This document shows, piece after piece, positions 54,868 through 63,171 of a DNA stretch of 64,000 nucleotides. This DNA comes from Thioclava atlantica (GTDB taxonomy: Bacteria; Pseudomonadota; Alphaproteobacteria; Rhodobacterales; Rhodobacteraceae), in NCBI RefSeq assembly GCF_000737065.1, contig NZ_AQRC01000007.1, forward strand, positions 124,001-188,000, read 5' to 3'. The notes beneath the pieces were generated by a model. That model had not been told where the DNA came from and did no database searches. It worked only from the letters and a program-made list of their open reading frames with translations. Position numbers and translations under genes: made by a program. The first letter of the stretch is position 1. Every line of letters starts with the position of its first letter.

Positions 54868-55919
54868 CCTTCCATCTCCGCGAGCTTGGCCGCCTGATCG
54901 TCGGCGATGAGCGCGTCGATCACCTCGTCGAGCTCGCCCTCCATCGCCTGCGAGAGAGCGTAGATCGTCAAGTTGATCCGGTGATCGGTCAGACGGCCTT
55001 GCGGGAAATTATAGGTGCGGATGCGCTCGGACCGGTCTCCCGAGCCGACCTGGCTCTTGCGGGTCTCGGCGCGTTCGGAGGCCGCGCGGTCGCGCTCGAT
55101 CTCGTAGAGCCGGGCCCGCAGCACCGCCATCGCGTTGGCGCGGTTCTGGTGCTGGGATTTCTCCGAGGAGGTCACGACGATCCCGGTCGGGATATGGGTG
55201 ATGCGAACGGCGGAATCGGTCGTGTTGACATGCTGCCCGCCCGCGCCGGAGGCGCGCATCGTGTCGATGCGGATCTCGGTGGCGGGGATATCGATATCGA
55301 CCGCCTCGGCCTCGGGCAGCACCGCCACCGTCGCGGCCGAGGTGTGGATGCGCCCGCCGGCTTCGGTTTCGGGCACGCGCTGGACCCGGTGGACGCCACT
55401 TTCGTATTTGAGCCGGGCGAAGACGCCCTCCCCCTCGATCCGCGCGACCGCCTCCTTGACGCCGCCGAGCTCGGTCTCGCTCAGCTCCATCAGCTCGAAC
55501 TGCCAGCCGCGTTTCTCGGCGTAGCGCTGATACATCCGCAGCAGATCGCCCGCGAAGAGCGCCGCTTCCTCGCCGCCCGTGCCGGGACGGATCTCGAGGA
55601 TCGCAGGGCGCGCATCGGCCGCATCCTTGGGCAGCAGCGCGAGCCGGAGCGCCTGTTCCATCTCGGGGATGCGGGCCTTGAGGCGCGGCATCTCCTCCTC
55701 GGCCAGGTCCTTCATCTCGGGATCGGCGAGCCAGCCCCCGGCCTCGGCCAGATCGGCGCGTGCCTGCCGGTAGGCCTCGATCTGCGAGACCACCGGCTTG
55801 AGTTCGGAATATTCGCGGCTGATCTGCGCGATCTTCGCCGGTTCGGCGCCCGCGGCGAGCTGCGCCTCGAGAAACTCGAAGCGCGAAAGGATCTGGTCGA
55901 GTTTCTCTTCGGGCAGCAT
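54864..55919 (-). CDS. prfA: Peptide chain release factor 1
   Basis: 351 aa. Reads UAA and UAG. GGQ catalytic motif at residues 227-229 ([10 protein letters not shown]), and the RF1 codon-recognition P-x-T tripeptide as PET in [14 protein letters not shown]. Start taken at the ATG 55919 ([11 protein letters not shown]); an in-frame ATG at 55949 would add 10 residues, and neither has a strong ribosome-binding site. Confidence 0.96.
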   Translation of the reverse strand: MLPEEKLDQILSRFEFLEAQLAAGAEPAKIAQISREYSELKPVVSQIEAYRQARADLAEAGGWLADPEMKDLAEEEMPRLKARIPEMEQALRLALLPKDAADARPAILEIRPGTGGEEAALFAGDLLRMYQRYAEKRGWQFELMELSETELGGVKEAVARIEGEGVFARLKYESGVHRVQRVPETEAGGRIHTSAATVAVLPEAEAVDIDIPATEIRIDTMRASGAGGQHVNTTDSAVRITHIPTGIVVTSSEKSQHQNRANAMAVLRARLYEIERDRAASERAETRKSQVGSGDRSERIRTYNFPQGRLTDHRINLTIYALSQAMEGELDEVIDALIADDQAAKLAEMEG

Positions 55920-56052
55920 GGGCTCGGGTTTGGCGCGAAGCGCGGGCATGGTCAAGTAGGCAGCGTAGACGGCTTCCGCGCTCCCTTTACCCGCGCCGTG
56001 CAAATCCCTATATAAACGCTCGACAAATCCGCGCCACGCGAGAGAGACCAAA

Positions 56053-56418
56053 ATGACCCCCACATCCGAAGAGCCGCTCGAAGGCACCCCGCTGATCAAG
56101 CCCTCGACGACCGATCACCCGCTCTACGAAAAGGTCGTTGAGGCCTGCCGGACGGTCTATGACCCTGAGATTCCGGTGAATATCTACGATCTCGGGCTCG
56201 TCTACACGATCGAGATCAGCCCCGAGAACGACGCCAAGATCATCATGACCCTGACCGCACCGGGCTGCCCTGTGGCCGGCGAGATGCCCGGCTGGGTCCA
56301 GGATGCGGTGGCCTGCGTGGGAGGGCTGCGCGATGTGGATGTCGAGATGACCTTCGACCCGCAATGGGGCATGGACATGATGTCGGACGAGGCGCGTCTG
56401 GAACTGGGCTTCATGTGA
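56053..56418 (+). CDS. MIP18/DUF59-family Fe-S assembly protein (SufT-like)
   Basis: 121 aa. [20 protein letters not shown] and [19 protein letters not shown] are the DUF59 signatures; the single cysteine in APGC is the functional residue of this family. Thought to help mature Fe-S proteins with SUF. No sufBCDS genes are in the window, but an A-type carrier is encoded 2.8 kb away. Divergent from prfA. Confidence 0.92.
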   Translation: MTPTSEEPLEGTPLIKPSTTDHPLYEKVVEACRTVYDPEIPVNIYDLGLVYTIEISPENDAKIIMTLTAPGCPVAGEMPGWVQDAVACVGGLRDVDVEMTFDPQWGMDMMSDEARLELGFM

Positions 56419-56432
56419 GCGGCTAGCCCGGA

Positions 56433-56572
56433 GGGGGCGCTGCCCCCGCTCGCCTGCCGCGAGCCCCCCGGGATATTTTCATCAAGAGGAAGGGCAAGGA
56501 CCTCCTTCCTCTTGACCGAAATATCCCGGGGAGTGAATGGCCGCAGGCCAGAGAGGGGCAGCGCCCCTCTTT
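56433..56572. repeat. Long inverted intergenic repeat, copy B, ending in a terminator
   Basis: Left arm GGGGGCGCTGCCCCC...CCCCCCGGGATATTTT (56433-56479), central perfect 12-bp dyad TCAAGAGGAAGG / CCTTCCTCTTGA (56482-56493 and 56504-56515) with a 10-base loop, right arm AAATATCCCGGGG...GGGGCAGCGCCCC (56518-56567). Nearly the whole 140 bp can fold as one hairpin. It fills most of the gap between the DUF59 and ene-reductase genes. Confidence 0.85.
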
Positions 56573-56578
56573 TTCTTT
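56552..56578 (+). terminator. Intrinsic terminator formed by the right end of repeat B
   Basis: AGAGGGGC-AGC-GCCCCTCT followed by TTTTCTTT. Serves the DUF59 gene 134 bp upstream. Confidence 0.75.
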
Positions 56579-56704
56579 CCTCAGGGACGTATTTTCCGCG
56601 ACTTCGCATTTTCGCACATCCCCTTGCGCGGCTCCGGGCTTGCCGGGCACCGCCCCCCGCCCCATCTCGTCGGGCCGAACCTCAAGCATCCTGAGAGGAT
56701 TTTC

Positions 56705-57775
56705 ATGACCGAGACGCTCTTCACCCCGACGAAACTCGGAGCGATCGAGATCGCCAACCGCTTCGTGATGGCCCCGCTCACGCGCAACCGCGCCCCCGAG
56801 CTGGTGCCGACCGAGATGATGATCGAGTATTACCGTCAGCGCGCGAGCGCGGGGCTGATCGTGACCGAGGGCACGCAGATCTCGCCGATGGGTCAGGGCT
56901 ATGCCTGGACGCCCGGCATCCATGACGACGCGCAGGTCGCGGGCTGGCGCAAGATCACCGACGCGGTGCATGAGGCGGGCGGCAAGATCGCGGCCCAGCT
57001 CTGGCATGTCGGCCGCGTCTCCGCGCCCGCGATCCTCGGCGGCAAGGACCCGGTCGCCCCCTCGGCGATCTCGGCCCAGGCCAAGACCTTCGACGGCGAG
57101 AGCTTCATCGAGACCACCACGCCCCATGCGCTGAGCATCGAGGAGATCCAGGAGGTGCTCGCCCAGTATCGCAATGCCGCCGAGAAGGCGAAGGCGGCAG
57201 GGTTCGACGGTGTCGAGATCCATGCCGCGAACGGCTATCTGATCGACCAGTTCCTGCGCGATACCTCGAACACCCGCGACGACGCCTATGGAGGCCCGAT
57301 CGAGAACCGCATCCGCTTCCTGCGCGAGGTGGTCGAGACGGTCGTCGACGTCTGGGGGCCGGGCCGCGTCGGCATCCGCCTCTCGCCCTGGTCGAATGCG
57401 AACAATGTGGGCATCGACAGCAACACGGCCGAGCTGTTCGGTGCGGTGGTCGATTTCCTCAACACCCAGCCGATGGCCTTCGTCCATCTCGTCGAGGGCC
57501 AGACCGGCGGCGCGCGCGACTGGCCCGAGGGCGGCATCGAGACGCTGCGAACGAAGATCGCGGCGCCCTATATCGCGAATAACGGCTACAGCCACGAGAT
57601 GGCCGAGCAGGCGCTGGCCGATGGTGCGAGCGCGGTGGCCTTCGGCAAGCTCTTCATCGCCAATCCCGACCTGCCGGAGCGCTTCGAGAAGGGCGCCCCG
57701 CTCAACGAGCCGAACCCCGCGACCTTCTATGGCGGCGGCGCGGAAGGCTACACGGATTATCCCGCACTTGCGTGA
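56705..57775 (+). CDS. Old-yellow-enzyme family alkene (ene) reductase
   Basis: 356 aa FMN barrel enzyme. NRFVMAPLTRNRA at the N-terminus, QLWHVGR, the substrate-binding His/Asn pair in VEIHAANGYLIDQFL (about residues 175-178), and NRIRFLREVVE. Reduces activated C=C bonds with NADPH; related to NemA and GTN reductases. Physiological substrate unknown. Ends just before a strong terminator. Confidence 0.92.
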   Translation: MTETLFTPTKLGAIEIANRFVMAPLTRNRAPELVPTEMMIEYYRQRASAGLIVTEGTQISPMGQGYAWTPGIHDDAQVAGWRKITDAVHEAGGKIAAQLWHVGRVSAPAILGGKDPVAPSAISAQAKTFDGESFIETTTPHALSIEEIQEVLAQYRNAAEKAKAAGFDGVEIHAANGYLIDQFLRDTSNTRDDAYGGPIENRIRFLREVVETVVDVWGPGRVGIRLSPWSNANNVGIDSNTAELFGAVVDFLNTQPMAFVHLVEGQTGGARDWPEGGIETLRTKIAAPYIANNGYSHEMAEQALADGASAVAFGKLFIANPDLPERFEKGAPLNEPNPATFYGGGAEGYTDYPALA

Positions 57776-57785
57776 CACGAAAGAT

Positions 57786-57815
57786 GATGCAGGCCTTCGG
57801 GCCTGCATCTTTTAT
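57786..57815 (+). terminator. Terminator after the ene reductase
   Basis: GATGCAGGCC-TTCG-GGCCTGCATC then TTTTATTT: 10-bp stem with a stable UUCG loop. Its core is also the first of three GCAGGC-N6-GCCTGC palindromes. Confidence 0.9.
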
Positions 57816-57866
57816 TTCGCAGGCATTTATGCTTGCCTTTTTAGCTTCGCAGGCACTATAACCTGC
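57789..57866. repeat. Three 18-bp palindromes at 30-bp spacing leading into satD
   Basis: GCAGGC-N6-GCCTGC at 57789-57806, GCAGGC-N6-GCTTGC at 57819-57836 and GCAGGC-N6-ACCTGC at 57849-57866. Starts are exactly 30 bp apart and the last ends 2 bp before the SatD ATG. The left half GCAGGC is invariant; copies 2 and 3 also share TTC before it. Probable multi-site operator or nested regulatory hairpins. Confidence 0.75.
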
Positions 57867-57868
57867 AT

Positions 57869-58474
57869 ATGGCACAGATCTGCGTTCTCACCGGAGACCT
57901 CGTCCTCTCCACACGGCTTTCGCCCCGCGAGATCGACGCGGCGCTCGCGGCGATCCCCGCCGCCTGCGCCGATCTTGACGCGCGGATCAACCCCGTCCGG
58001 CATGCGCGCCATCGCGGCGACGGCTGGCAGATCGCGATGAGCGCGCCGCGCTGGCAGGCGCGCCTTGCCCTGATGATCCGCGCCCATCTGCGCGTGAAGG
58101 GTGCGGACCTCGCCACCCGTATCGCAATCGCCGAGGGCGTGGGAGAGGTCGCGCCCGATCTGGATCTCAATGCGGCGCATGGCCCGGTCTTCACCGCCTC
58201 CGGGCAGCTTCTCGACCGGCTGGAGGGGCCGCGCATCGCCCATGCCTCGGGCGGCGCTCTCGGCGCGGCGCTGCGCCTCTTCGATCACCTCTCGGAAGGC
58301 TGGACCCAGGCGCAGGCCCGCGCGATGGTGCCGATGCTGCGTCCCGATCCGCCCACGCAGACCGCCGCGGCCGCGGAAATCGGGATCACCCGCCAGTCCC
58401 TCGCACAGGCCTTGCAGGGCGCGGGTTACGCGGCCATCGTGGAGGCCCTGACCCTGATCGAGACCGCCCGATGA
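57869..58474 (+). CDS. SatD-family protein with C-terminal helix-turn-helix
   Basis: 201 aa. VLTGDLVLSTRL at the start, RGDGWQIAM and the following ALMIRAHLR / TRIAIAEGVGE segments match the SatD family (PF16264). Residues about 155-190 (TAAAAEIGITRQSLAQALQG) form a helix-turn-helix, so DNA binding is likely. The family name comes from an acid-tolerance locus of Streptococcus mutans; the molecular function is not known. No ribosome-binding site stands in front of the ATG; the third palindrome occupies that place, so translation itself may be controlled. Overlaps the DUF3307 gene by 4 nt. Confidence 0.82.
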   Translation: MAQICVLTGDLVLSTRLSPREIDAALAAIPAACADLDARINPVRHARHRGDGWQIAMSAPRWQARLALMIRAHLRVKGADLATRIAIAEGVGEVAPDLDLNAAHGPVFTASGQLLDRLEGPRIAHASGGALGAALRLFDHLSEGWTQAQARAMVPMLRPDPPTQTAAAAEIGITRQSLAQALQGAGYAAIVEALTLIETAR

Positions 58475-59208
58475 TCGAGACCTTCGCCGCCCTGCTCTGT
58501 GCCCATGCGCTGACCGATTTCGCCTTCCAGAGCGACGCGATGGCCGGGCGGAAGGCGAAGCGCGACGTCGCCGCGCTCGCCTTGCATCTGGTGATCCTGA
58601 TGGCGCTGAGCGCGCTTGCGCTGGCGCAAGTGTCGAACGGCTTGTTCCTCGCGCTCGCCCTCGTTCTCGCCAGTCACCTTCTGATCGACCTCGCGAAAAG
58701 CCTCGCCCCGCCCACGCTCTCCGCCTTCCTCGCGGATCAGGGTGCGCATCTCGCGGCCACCGCTCTCATCGCGGCGGGGTTTCCCGGCCTCTGGGCCGGA
58801 TCGGTCTGGGCCGGACAGAGCTGGCTTCCCGCGCTCCTCGCGCTGGTCGCGGGCGCGGTGCTCACGATCCGCGCGGGCGGCTTCGCGGTCGGGCTCCTGA
58901 TGGCGCGCTACGAGGCCTCCGCCCCGCCCGAGGGCCTGCCGCAGGGCGGGCGGATGATCGGCCTGCTCGAACGCGGGGTGATCCTGCTTCTCGTTCTGGC
59001 GGGACAGCCTTCGGGGATCGGCTTCCTGATCGCCGCGAAATCCATCCTGCGCTTCGAGGCCGTGAGCAAGGATGGCGCAAACCCCAAGAGCGAATATGTC
59101 ATCATCGGCACGCTGGCCTCCTTCGGCTGGGCGCTGGCCGGGTCCTACGCGACCCTCGCCTTGCTCGCACATCTGCCGCCCCTTGGAATCCTGCCGCCCG
59201 CAAACTAG
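58471..59208 (+). CDS. DUF3307 integral membrane protein
   Basis: 245 aa with about six or seven hydrophobic helices. FAALLCAHALTDFAFQSDAMA and the ASHLLIDLAKS block with its His/Asp residues define DUF3307 (PF11750). Function unknown. Translationally coupled to SatD; this pairing recurs in many bacteria and suggests one system in which SatD senses or controls and DUF3307 acts in the membrane. Confidence 0.85.
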   Translation: MIETFAALLCAHALTDFAFQSDAMAGRKAKRDVAALALHLVILMALSALALAQVSNGLFLALALVLASHLLIDLAKSLAPPTLSAFLADQGAHLAATALIAAGFPGLWAGSVWAGQSWLPALLALVAGAVLTIRAGGFAVGLLMARYEASAPPEGLPQGGRMIGLLERGVILLLVLAGQPSGIGFLIAAKSILRFEAVSKDGANPKSEYVIIGTLASFGWALAGSYATLALLAHLPPLGILPPAN

Positions 59209-59234
59209 ATTTGGCGGTGAAGGAGAACCCACCC

Positions 59235-59606
59235 ATGTTCAACGTCCCCGGACAAGATCCCGTCACCCTCACCGATGCCGCGATCGCCCAGATCGCGAAG
59301 CTGATGGCGCGCGAGAACGCGGCCGGCTTCCGCATCGGCGTGAAGAAGGGTGGCTGTGCGGGCATGGAATACACGATGGAGGTCGCGGCCGAGGCCGGAC
59401 CGATGGATATCGTCGTGGAAAAGGGCCCCGCACGGGTGCTGATCGCGCCCATGGCGCAGATGTTCATGCTCGGGACCGAGATCGACTACGAAACCGGTCT
59501 TCTCGAAAGCGGCTTCAAGTTCCGCAACCCGAATGTGGTCGAGGCCTGCGGCTGCGGCGAGTCGATCAAGTTCGCCGATATGGACGAGGCGGCATCGAAG
59601 GCCTGA
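59235..59606 (+). CDS. A-type iron-sulfur carrier (IscA/SufA/ErpA family)
   Basis: 123 aa. Three conserved cysteines: Cys41 in GGCAGM, Cys105 and Cys107 in ACGCGES. Carries and delivers Fe-S clusters. Start ATG 59235 behind AAGGAGAA; an upstream TTG frame extension is unlikely. Alone between DUF3307 and tpiA. The exact subtype cannot be fixed from sequence reading. Confidence 0.93.
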   Translation: MFNVPGQDPVTLTDAAIAQIAKLMARENAAGFRIGVKKGGCAGMEYTMEVAAEAGPMDIVVEKGPARVLIAPMAQMFMLGTEIDYETGLLESGFKFRNPNVVEACGCGESIKFADMDEAASKA

Positions 59607-59699
59607 ACGCGCTCTTCCTAGCCCCGCGCCAATTTGCCCTTTGCGCGGTCGCGCCCCCTGCCCTAATCTTCACGGACAATCAAGATAATGGGAGGGCAC

Positions 59700-60443
59700 A
59701 TGCGCAGGAAACTGGCAGCAGGAAACTGGAAGATGAACGGGCTCAAGGCCGACCTGCACGAGGTCTCGGCCTTGATGAAAGCCCATCCCGCCCCCAAATG
59801 CGACGTGCTGCTCTGCCCCCCGGCGACGCTGCTCGCGGGGATGTCGATGACCACGGCCGGGCAGATCGCGGTGGGCGCGCAGGATTGCCACATGCAGGCC
59901 TCGGGGGCCCATACCGGGGACATTTCGGCGCAGATGATCGCGGATGCGGGCGGCTCGCATGTGATCCTCGGTCACTCCGAGCGCCGGGCGGATCACGGCG
60001 AAACCGATGATCAGGTTCGCGCCAAGACCGAAGCGGCGATCGCGGCGGGCCTGACGGCGGTGGTCTGCGTCGGCGAGACCGAGGCGCAGCGCGATGCCGG
60101 AGAGACGCTCGCGGTCATCGGCAGCCAGCTCAAGGGCTCGCTTCCCGACCGCGCGACGGGCGCGAATTGCGTCATCGCCTACGAGCCGGTCTGGGCGATC
60201 GGCACCGGGCGCACGCCGACGCTCGAGCAGATCGCCGAAGTGCATGATTTCATGCGCGAGCAGCTGATCGGCCATTTCGGCAGCGAGGGCGACGCGATGC
60301 GCCTGCTCTATGGCGGCTCGGTCAAGCCCGGCAATGCGGGCGAGATCTTCGCCGTCTCGAATGTCGATGGCGCGCTCGTGGGCGGCGCTTCGCTGAAAGC
60401 CGCCGATTTCGGCGCGATCATCGCGGCACTCGAGGCGAGCTGA
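59700..60443 (+). CDS. tpiA: Triosephosphate isomerase
   Basis: 247 aa. Interconverts dihydroxyacetone phosphate and glyceraldehyde 3-phosphate. Catalytic residues Lys11 (NWKMNG), His92 (GHSERR) and Glu162 ([11 protein letters not shown]); phosphate loop [11 protein letters not shown]. Start ATG at 59700 behind GGGAGG. A terminator follows at 60506. Confidence 0.98.
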   Translation: MRRKLAAGNWKMNGLKADLHEVSALMKAHPAPKCDVLLCPPATLLAGMSMTTAGQIAVGAQDCHMQASGAHTGDISAQMIADAGGSHVILGHSERRADHGETDDQVRAKTEAAIAAGLTAVVCVGETEAQRDAGETLAVIGSQLKGSLPDRATGANCVIAYEPVWAIGTGRTPTLEQIAEVHDFMREQLIGHFGSEGDAMRLLYGGSVKPGNAGEIFAVSNVDGALVGGASLKAADFGAIIAALEAS

Positions 60444-60505
60444 CCCAGAAGGCGGAGGACGTCGTCCTCTCGCCGTGTTTCGCAGACCCGTTCACGGGAT
60501 CTCGC

Positions 60506-60531
60506 GGCCGGGCTCGAGGGCCCGGCCTTTC
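60506..60531 (+). terminator. Terminator between tpiA and prfB
   Basis: GGCCGGGC / GCCCGGCC stem with 6-base loop, then TTTCTC. A smaller GAGGAC / GTCCTC dyad lies nearer the tpiA stop (60456-60470). Confidence 0.65.
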
Positions 60532-60607
60532 TCACTTGGCCCCGCACCGCTTGCGGGCGGGCTGCCGATTTCGTATCACCCGGCTCAAGACTTTCAGAGG
60601 ATGACCC

Positions 60608-61732
60608 ATGCGCGCCGAGACGCAAAACACCGTGGACGCGATCCGCAAGTCGCTGGCCCTGCTGGGCCAGCGGATGGATATCGAGACCGCGCCCCACCGG
60701 ATCGAGGAATTCAACGCGATGATCGAGGACCCCACCTTGTGGGACGATCAGGCGCGTGCGCAGAAACTGATGCGCGACCGCCAGCAGCTGATGGACAAAT
60801 ACGACACCTACCAGCGCATCGAGCGCGATCTGAACGACAATGTCGAACTGATCGAACTCGGCGAGATGGAAGATGACGAGGAAGTCGTAAGCGATGCCGA
60901 GGCCGCGCTCAAGGCGCTCAGGGAGGACGCCGCGGCCAAGGAGCTCGAGGCGCTTCTGAACGGCGAGGCGGACGGCAACGACACCTTCCTCGAAATCAAC
61001 GCGGGCGCGGGCGGGACCGAAGCCTGCGACTGGGCCTCGATGCTGCAGCGGATGTATGTCCGCTGGGCGGAGAAGCGCGGCTACGAGGTCGAGCTGCAAT
61101 CGGAAGAAGCGGGCGCCGAGGCCGGGATCAAATCCTGCGCCTACAAGATTTCGGGGCCCAACGCCTATGGCTGGCTGAAGTCGGAAAGCGGCGTGCACCG
61201 TCTCGTGCGGATCTCGCCTTTCGGCAAGGGCACGCGCGAGACCTCCTTCGCCTCGGTCTGGGTCTATCCGGTCGTCGACGACAATATCGAGATCGAGGTC
61301 AACCCGGCCGATATCCGCATCGACACCTACCGCTCCTCGGGCGCGGGCGGTCAGCACGTCAACACGACCGACTCGGCGGTGCGGATCACCCACCACCCGA
61401 CCGGCATCGTGGTCACCAGCTCCGAGAAGTCGCAGCACCAGAACCGCGACATCGCGATGAAGGCGCTGAAATCGCGGCTCTACCAGATGGAGCTGGAGCG
61501 GCGCACCGCGGCGATCAACGAGGCCCACGAGAACAAGGGTTCGGCCGGCTGGGGCAACCAGATCCGGTCCTATGTGCTGCAGCCCTACCAGATGGTGAAG
61601 GACCTGCGCACCGGGCACGAGACCTCGGACACGCAAGGGGTCCTCGACGGGGATCTCGACGGGTTCATGGCCGCGACACTGGCGATGGGGCTCGACGGAA
61701 AGTCCCGCGCCGACGCGCAGGCGGACGACTGA
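60608..61732 (+). CDS. prfB: Peptide chain release factor 2
   Basis: 374 aa, uninterrupted. Reads UAA and UGA. SPF recognition motif at residues 203-205 and GGQ at 247-249. The programmed +1 frameshift with internal UGA found in many bacterial prfB genes is absent: the frame runs straight from MRAETQNTVD. TCAGAGGATG gives a usable ribosome-binding site. Confidence 0.97.
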   Translation: MRAETQNTVDAIRKSLALLGQRMDIETAPHRIEEFNAMIEDPTLWDDQARAQKLMRDRQQLMDKYDTYQRIERDLNDNVELIELGEMEDDEEVVSDAEAALKALREDAAAKELEALLNGEADGNDTFLEINAGAGGTEACDWASMLQRMYVRWAEKRGYEVELQSEEAGAEAGIKSCAYKISGPNAYGWLKSESGVHRLVRISPFGKGTRETSFASVWVYPVVDDNIEIEVNPADIRIDTYRSSGAGGQHVNTTDSAVRITHHPTGIVVTSSEKSQHQNRDIAMKALKSRLYQMELERRTAAINEAHENKGSAGWGNQIRSYVLQPYQMVKDLRTGHETSDTQGVLDGDLDGFMAATLAMGLDGKSRADAQADD

Positions 61733-61737
61733 TCATA

Positions 61738-62283
61738 ATGGCGGCGCGGGTCTATATCACCGGCGCCGCAGGGTCTGGCTCCTCGACGCTGGGCGCGGTT
61801 CTGGCCGAACATCTGCAGGTGCCCCAGATCGACACCGACGCCTTCTACTGGGCGCCGAGCGATCCGCCCTTCACCGTAAAGCGCGACGTCGGAGAGCGGC
61901 TCGCGCTGATCGAGGCGGCGAAATCACCCGAAGGCTGGGTGATCTCCGGCTCGCTCGACGGCTGGGGCGAGAGCGCGCTCGCGGGCGTGGACCTGATCGT
62001 CTTCCTGACCGCCCCCACCCCGATCCGCCTCGCGCGGTTGCGCAAGCGCGAGGCCGCGATTTTCGGGCCGCGCATCCGGGCGGGCGGCGACATGCAGGCC
62101 AATCACGCCTCCTTCCTGAAATGGGCGGCGGGCTATGACGAGCCCTATTTCTCGGGCCGCTCGCTCACCCGGCACCGCGAATGGCTCGCGGGGCGCAGCG
62201 AGCCGGTCCTGGAACTGTCGGGCACCCGTCCGGTCGATGACCTGGCCGCGGAAGTCGTCAGGGCGCTCAGGGTAAAACCATAA
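61738..62283 (+). CDS. P-loop NTPase / adenylate-kinase-like protein with altered Walker A
   Basis: 181 aa. N-terminal YITGAAGSGSSTLG is a P-loop in which the usual Lys before Ser/Thr is Ser; IDTDAFYWAP and WVISGSLDGWG follow the AAA_17/FlaR-like kinase pattern, and a LARLRKREAAIFGPRIR lid-like arginine segment is present. Length and order match small nucleotide-kinase-like proteins annotated as adenylate kinase. Without the lysine, kinase activity is uncertain. Starts 5 nt after prfB and is probably co-transcribed. Confidence 0.7.
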   Translation: MAARVYITGAAGSGSSTLGAVLAEHLQVPQIDTDAFYWAPSDPPFTVKRDVGERLALIEAAKSPEGWVISGSLDGWGESALAGVDLIVFLTAPTPIRLARLRKREAAIFGPRIRAGGDMQANHASFLKWAAGYDEPYFSGRSLTRHREWLAGRSEPVLELSGTRPVDDLAAEVVRALRVKP

Positions 62284-62329
62284 CGCGCCTTCCTGCGTAG
62301 TCATTCCCGACGGCAGGAAAGGACAGGCG

Positions 62330-63067
62330 ATGGGCTTTCACGGCAAACGGATCTGGATCCTCGGTGCGAGTGCGGGGATCGGGCGCGCATTGGCGCTCGA
62401 ACTGGCGCGGCGCGGGGCGCGGCTGGTGCTCTCGGCGCGTTCGGTCGATCCGCTCGAGACCCTCGCCGCGGAGATCGGCGGCGCCGAGATCGTGCCTTGC
62501 GACATCGCCGATCCCGAGAGCCTCGCCGATGCGCGCGCCGAGATCCTCAGCGACGGCCCTCTCGATGCGATGATCACCACCGCTGCGCTCTACGATCCGG
62601 GCCGGGCCTCCGACATCGAGCGGGAGGCGGCGCGCAGGCTGGTCGAGGTGAACCTGCTGGGCACGCTCTGGTTCGCGCAGGCCGCGCCGGGTCTGCTGCG
62701 CGACGGCGGACAACTGGTGATCTTCGGTTCGGTCGCGGGCTATTTCGGCCTGCCGAACGGACAGCTCTATTCCGCCTCCAAAGCCGGTGTGATCAACCTC
62801 GCCGAGAGCCTGCGGGTGGAATATGCGCCGGAGATCGACGTCCGCCTCGTCTCGCCCGGTTTCGTGAAGACTCGGCTCACGCAGAAGAACGCGTTCGACA
62901 TGCCCTTCCTGCTCGATCCGGAGGACGCGGCGCGCCGGATCGCCGACGGGCTGACCTCGAGCCGGTTCGAGATCCATTTCCCGCGCCGGCTGACCTGGCA
63001 GCTCAAGCTCCTGAAACGGCTTCCATATGCGCTTTCGCTCAGGCTGACGGGCAGGCTGGGGCGCTGA
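62330..63067 (+). CDS. SDR-family oxidoreductase
   Basis: 245 aa classical SDR. Cofactor motif GASAGIG (about 10-16), catalytic Ser in FGSVAGY and YSASKAG (Tyr and Lys). The usual NNAG is replaced by ITTAALYD. No C-terminal ADGG segment; instead it ends with a basic region (RLTWQLKLLKRLPYALSLRL), as in membrane-associated SDRs. Substrate unknown. GAAAGGAC precedes the ATG. Confidence 0.88.
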   Translation: MGFHGKRIWILGASAGIGRALALELARRGARLVLSARSVDPLETLAAEIGGAEIVPCDIADPESLADARAEILSDGPLDAMITTAALYDPGRASDIEREAARRLVEVNLLGTLWFAQAAPGLLRDGGQLVIFGSVAGYFGLPNGQLYSASKAGVINLAESLRVEYAPEIDVRLVSPGFVKTRLTQKNAFDMPFLLDPEDAARRIADGLTSSRFEIHFPRRLTWQLKLLKRLPYALSLRLTGRLGR

Positions 63068-63118
63068 GCCGCGCGGCGGCGCGGCGAGGAATTCTCTGGA
63101 CAGCTCACATTTTCGTGA

Positions 63119-63135
63119 CGCAACGTGAAGTTGCG
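63119..63135. promoter_or_regulatory. Palindrome CGCAAC-N5-GTTGCG upstream of the DUF2189 gene
   Basis: Perfect 6-bp arms, 37 bp before the ATG, followed by a GGGCCTT / AAGGCCC hairpin (63135-63154). Possible operator; no regulator assigned. Confidence 0.35.
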
Positions 63136-63171
63136 GGCCTTGGGGAGAAGGCCCCTGTCAGGGAGAGAGAA

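Noticed and set aside
57789-57866. Possible CRISPR array (30-bp periodic repeats)
   Set aside because: Only three units, each an 18-bp palindrome with 12 bp between; no conserved long repeat, no unique spacers of normal length, no cas genes.
60608-60720. Programmed frameshift in prfB
   Set aside because: The coding frame is continuous from the start codon; no internal TGA or CTTTGA-type slip site is needed.
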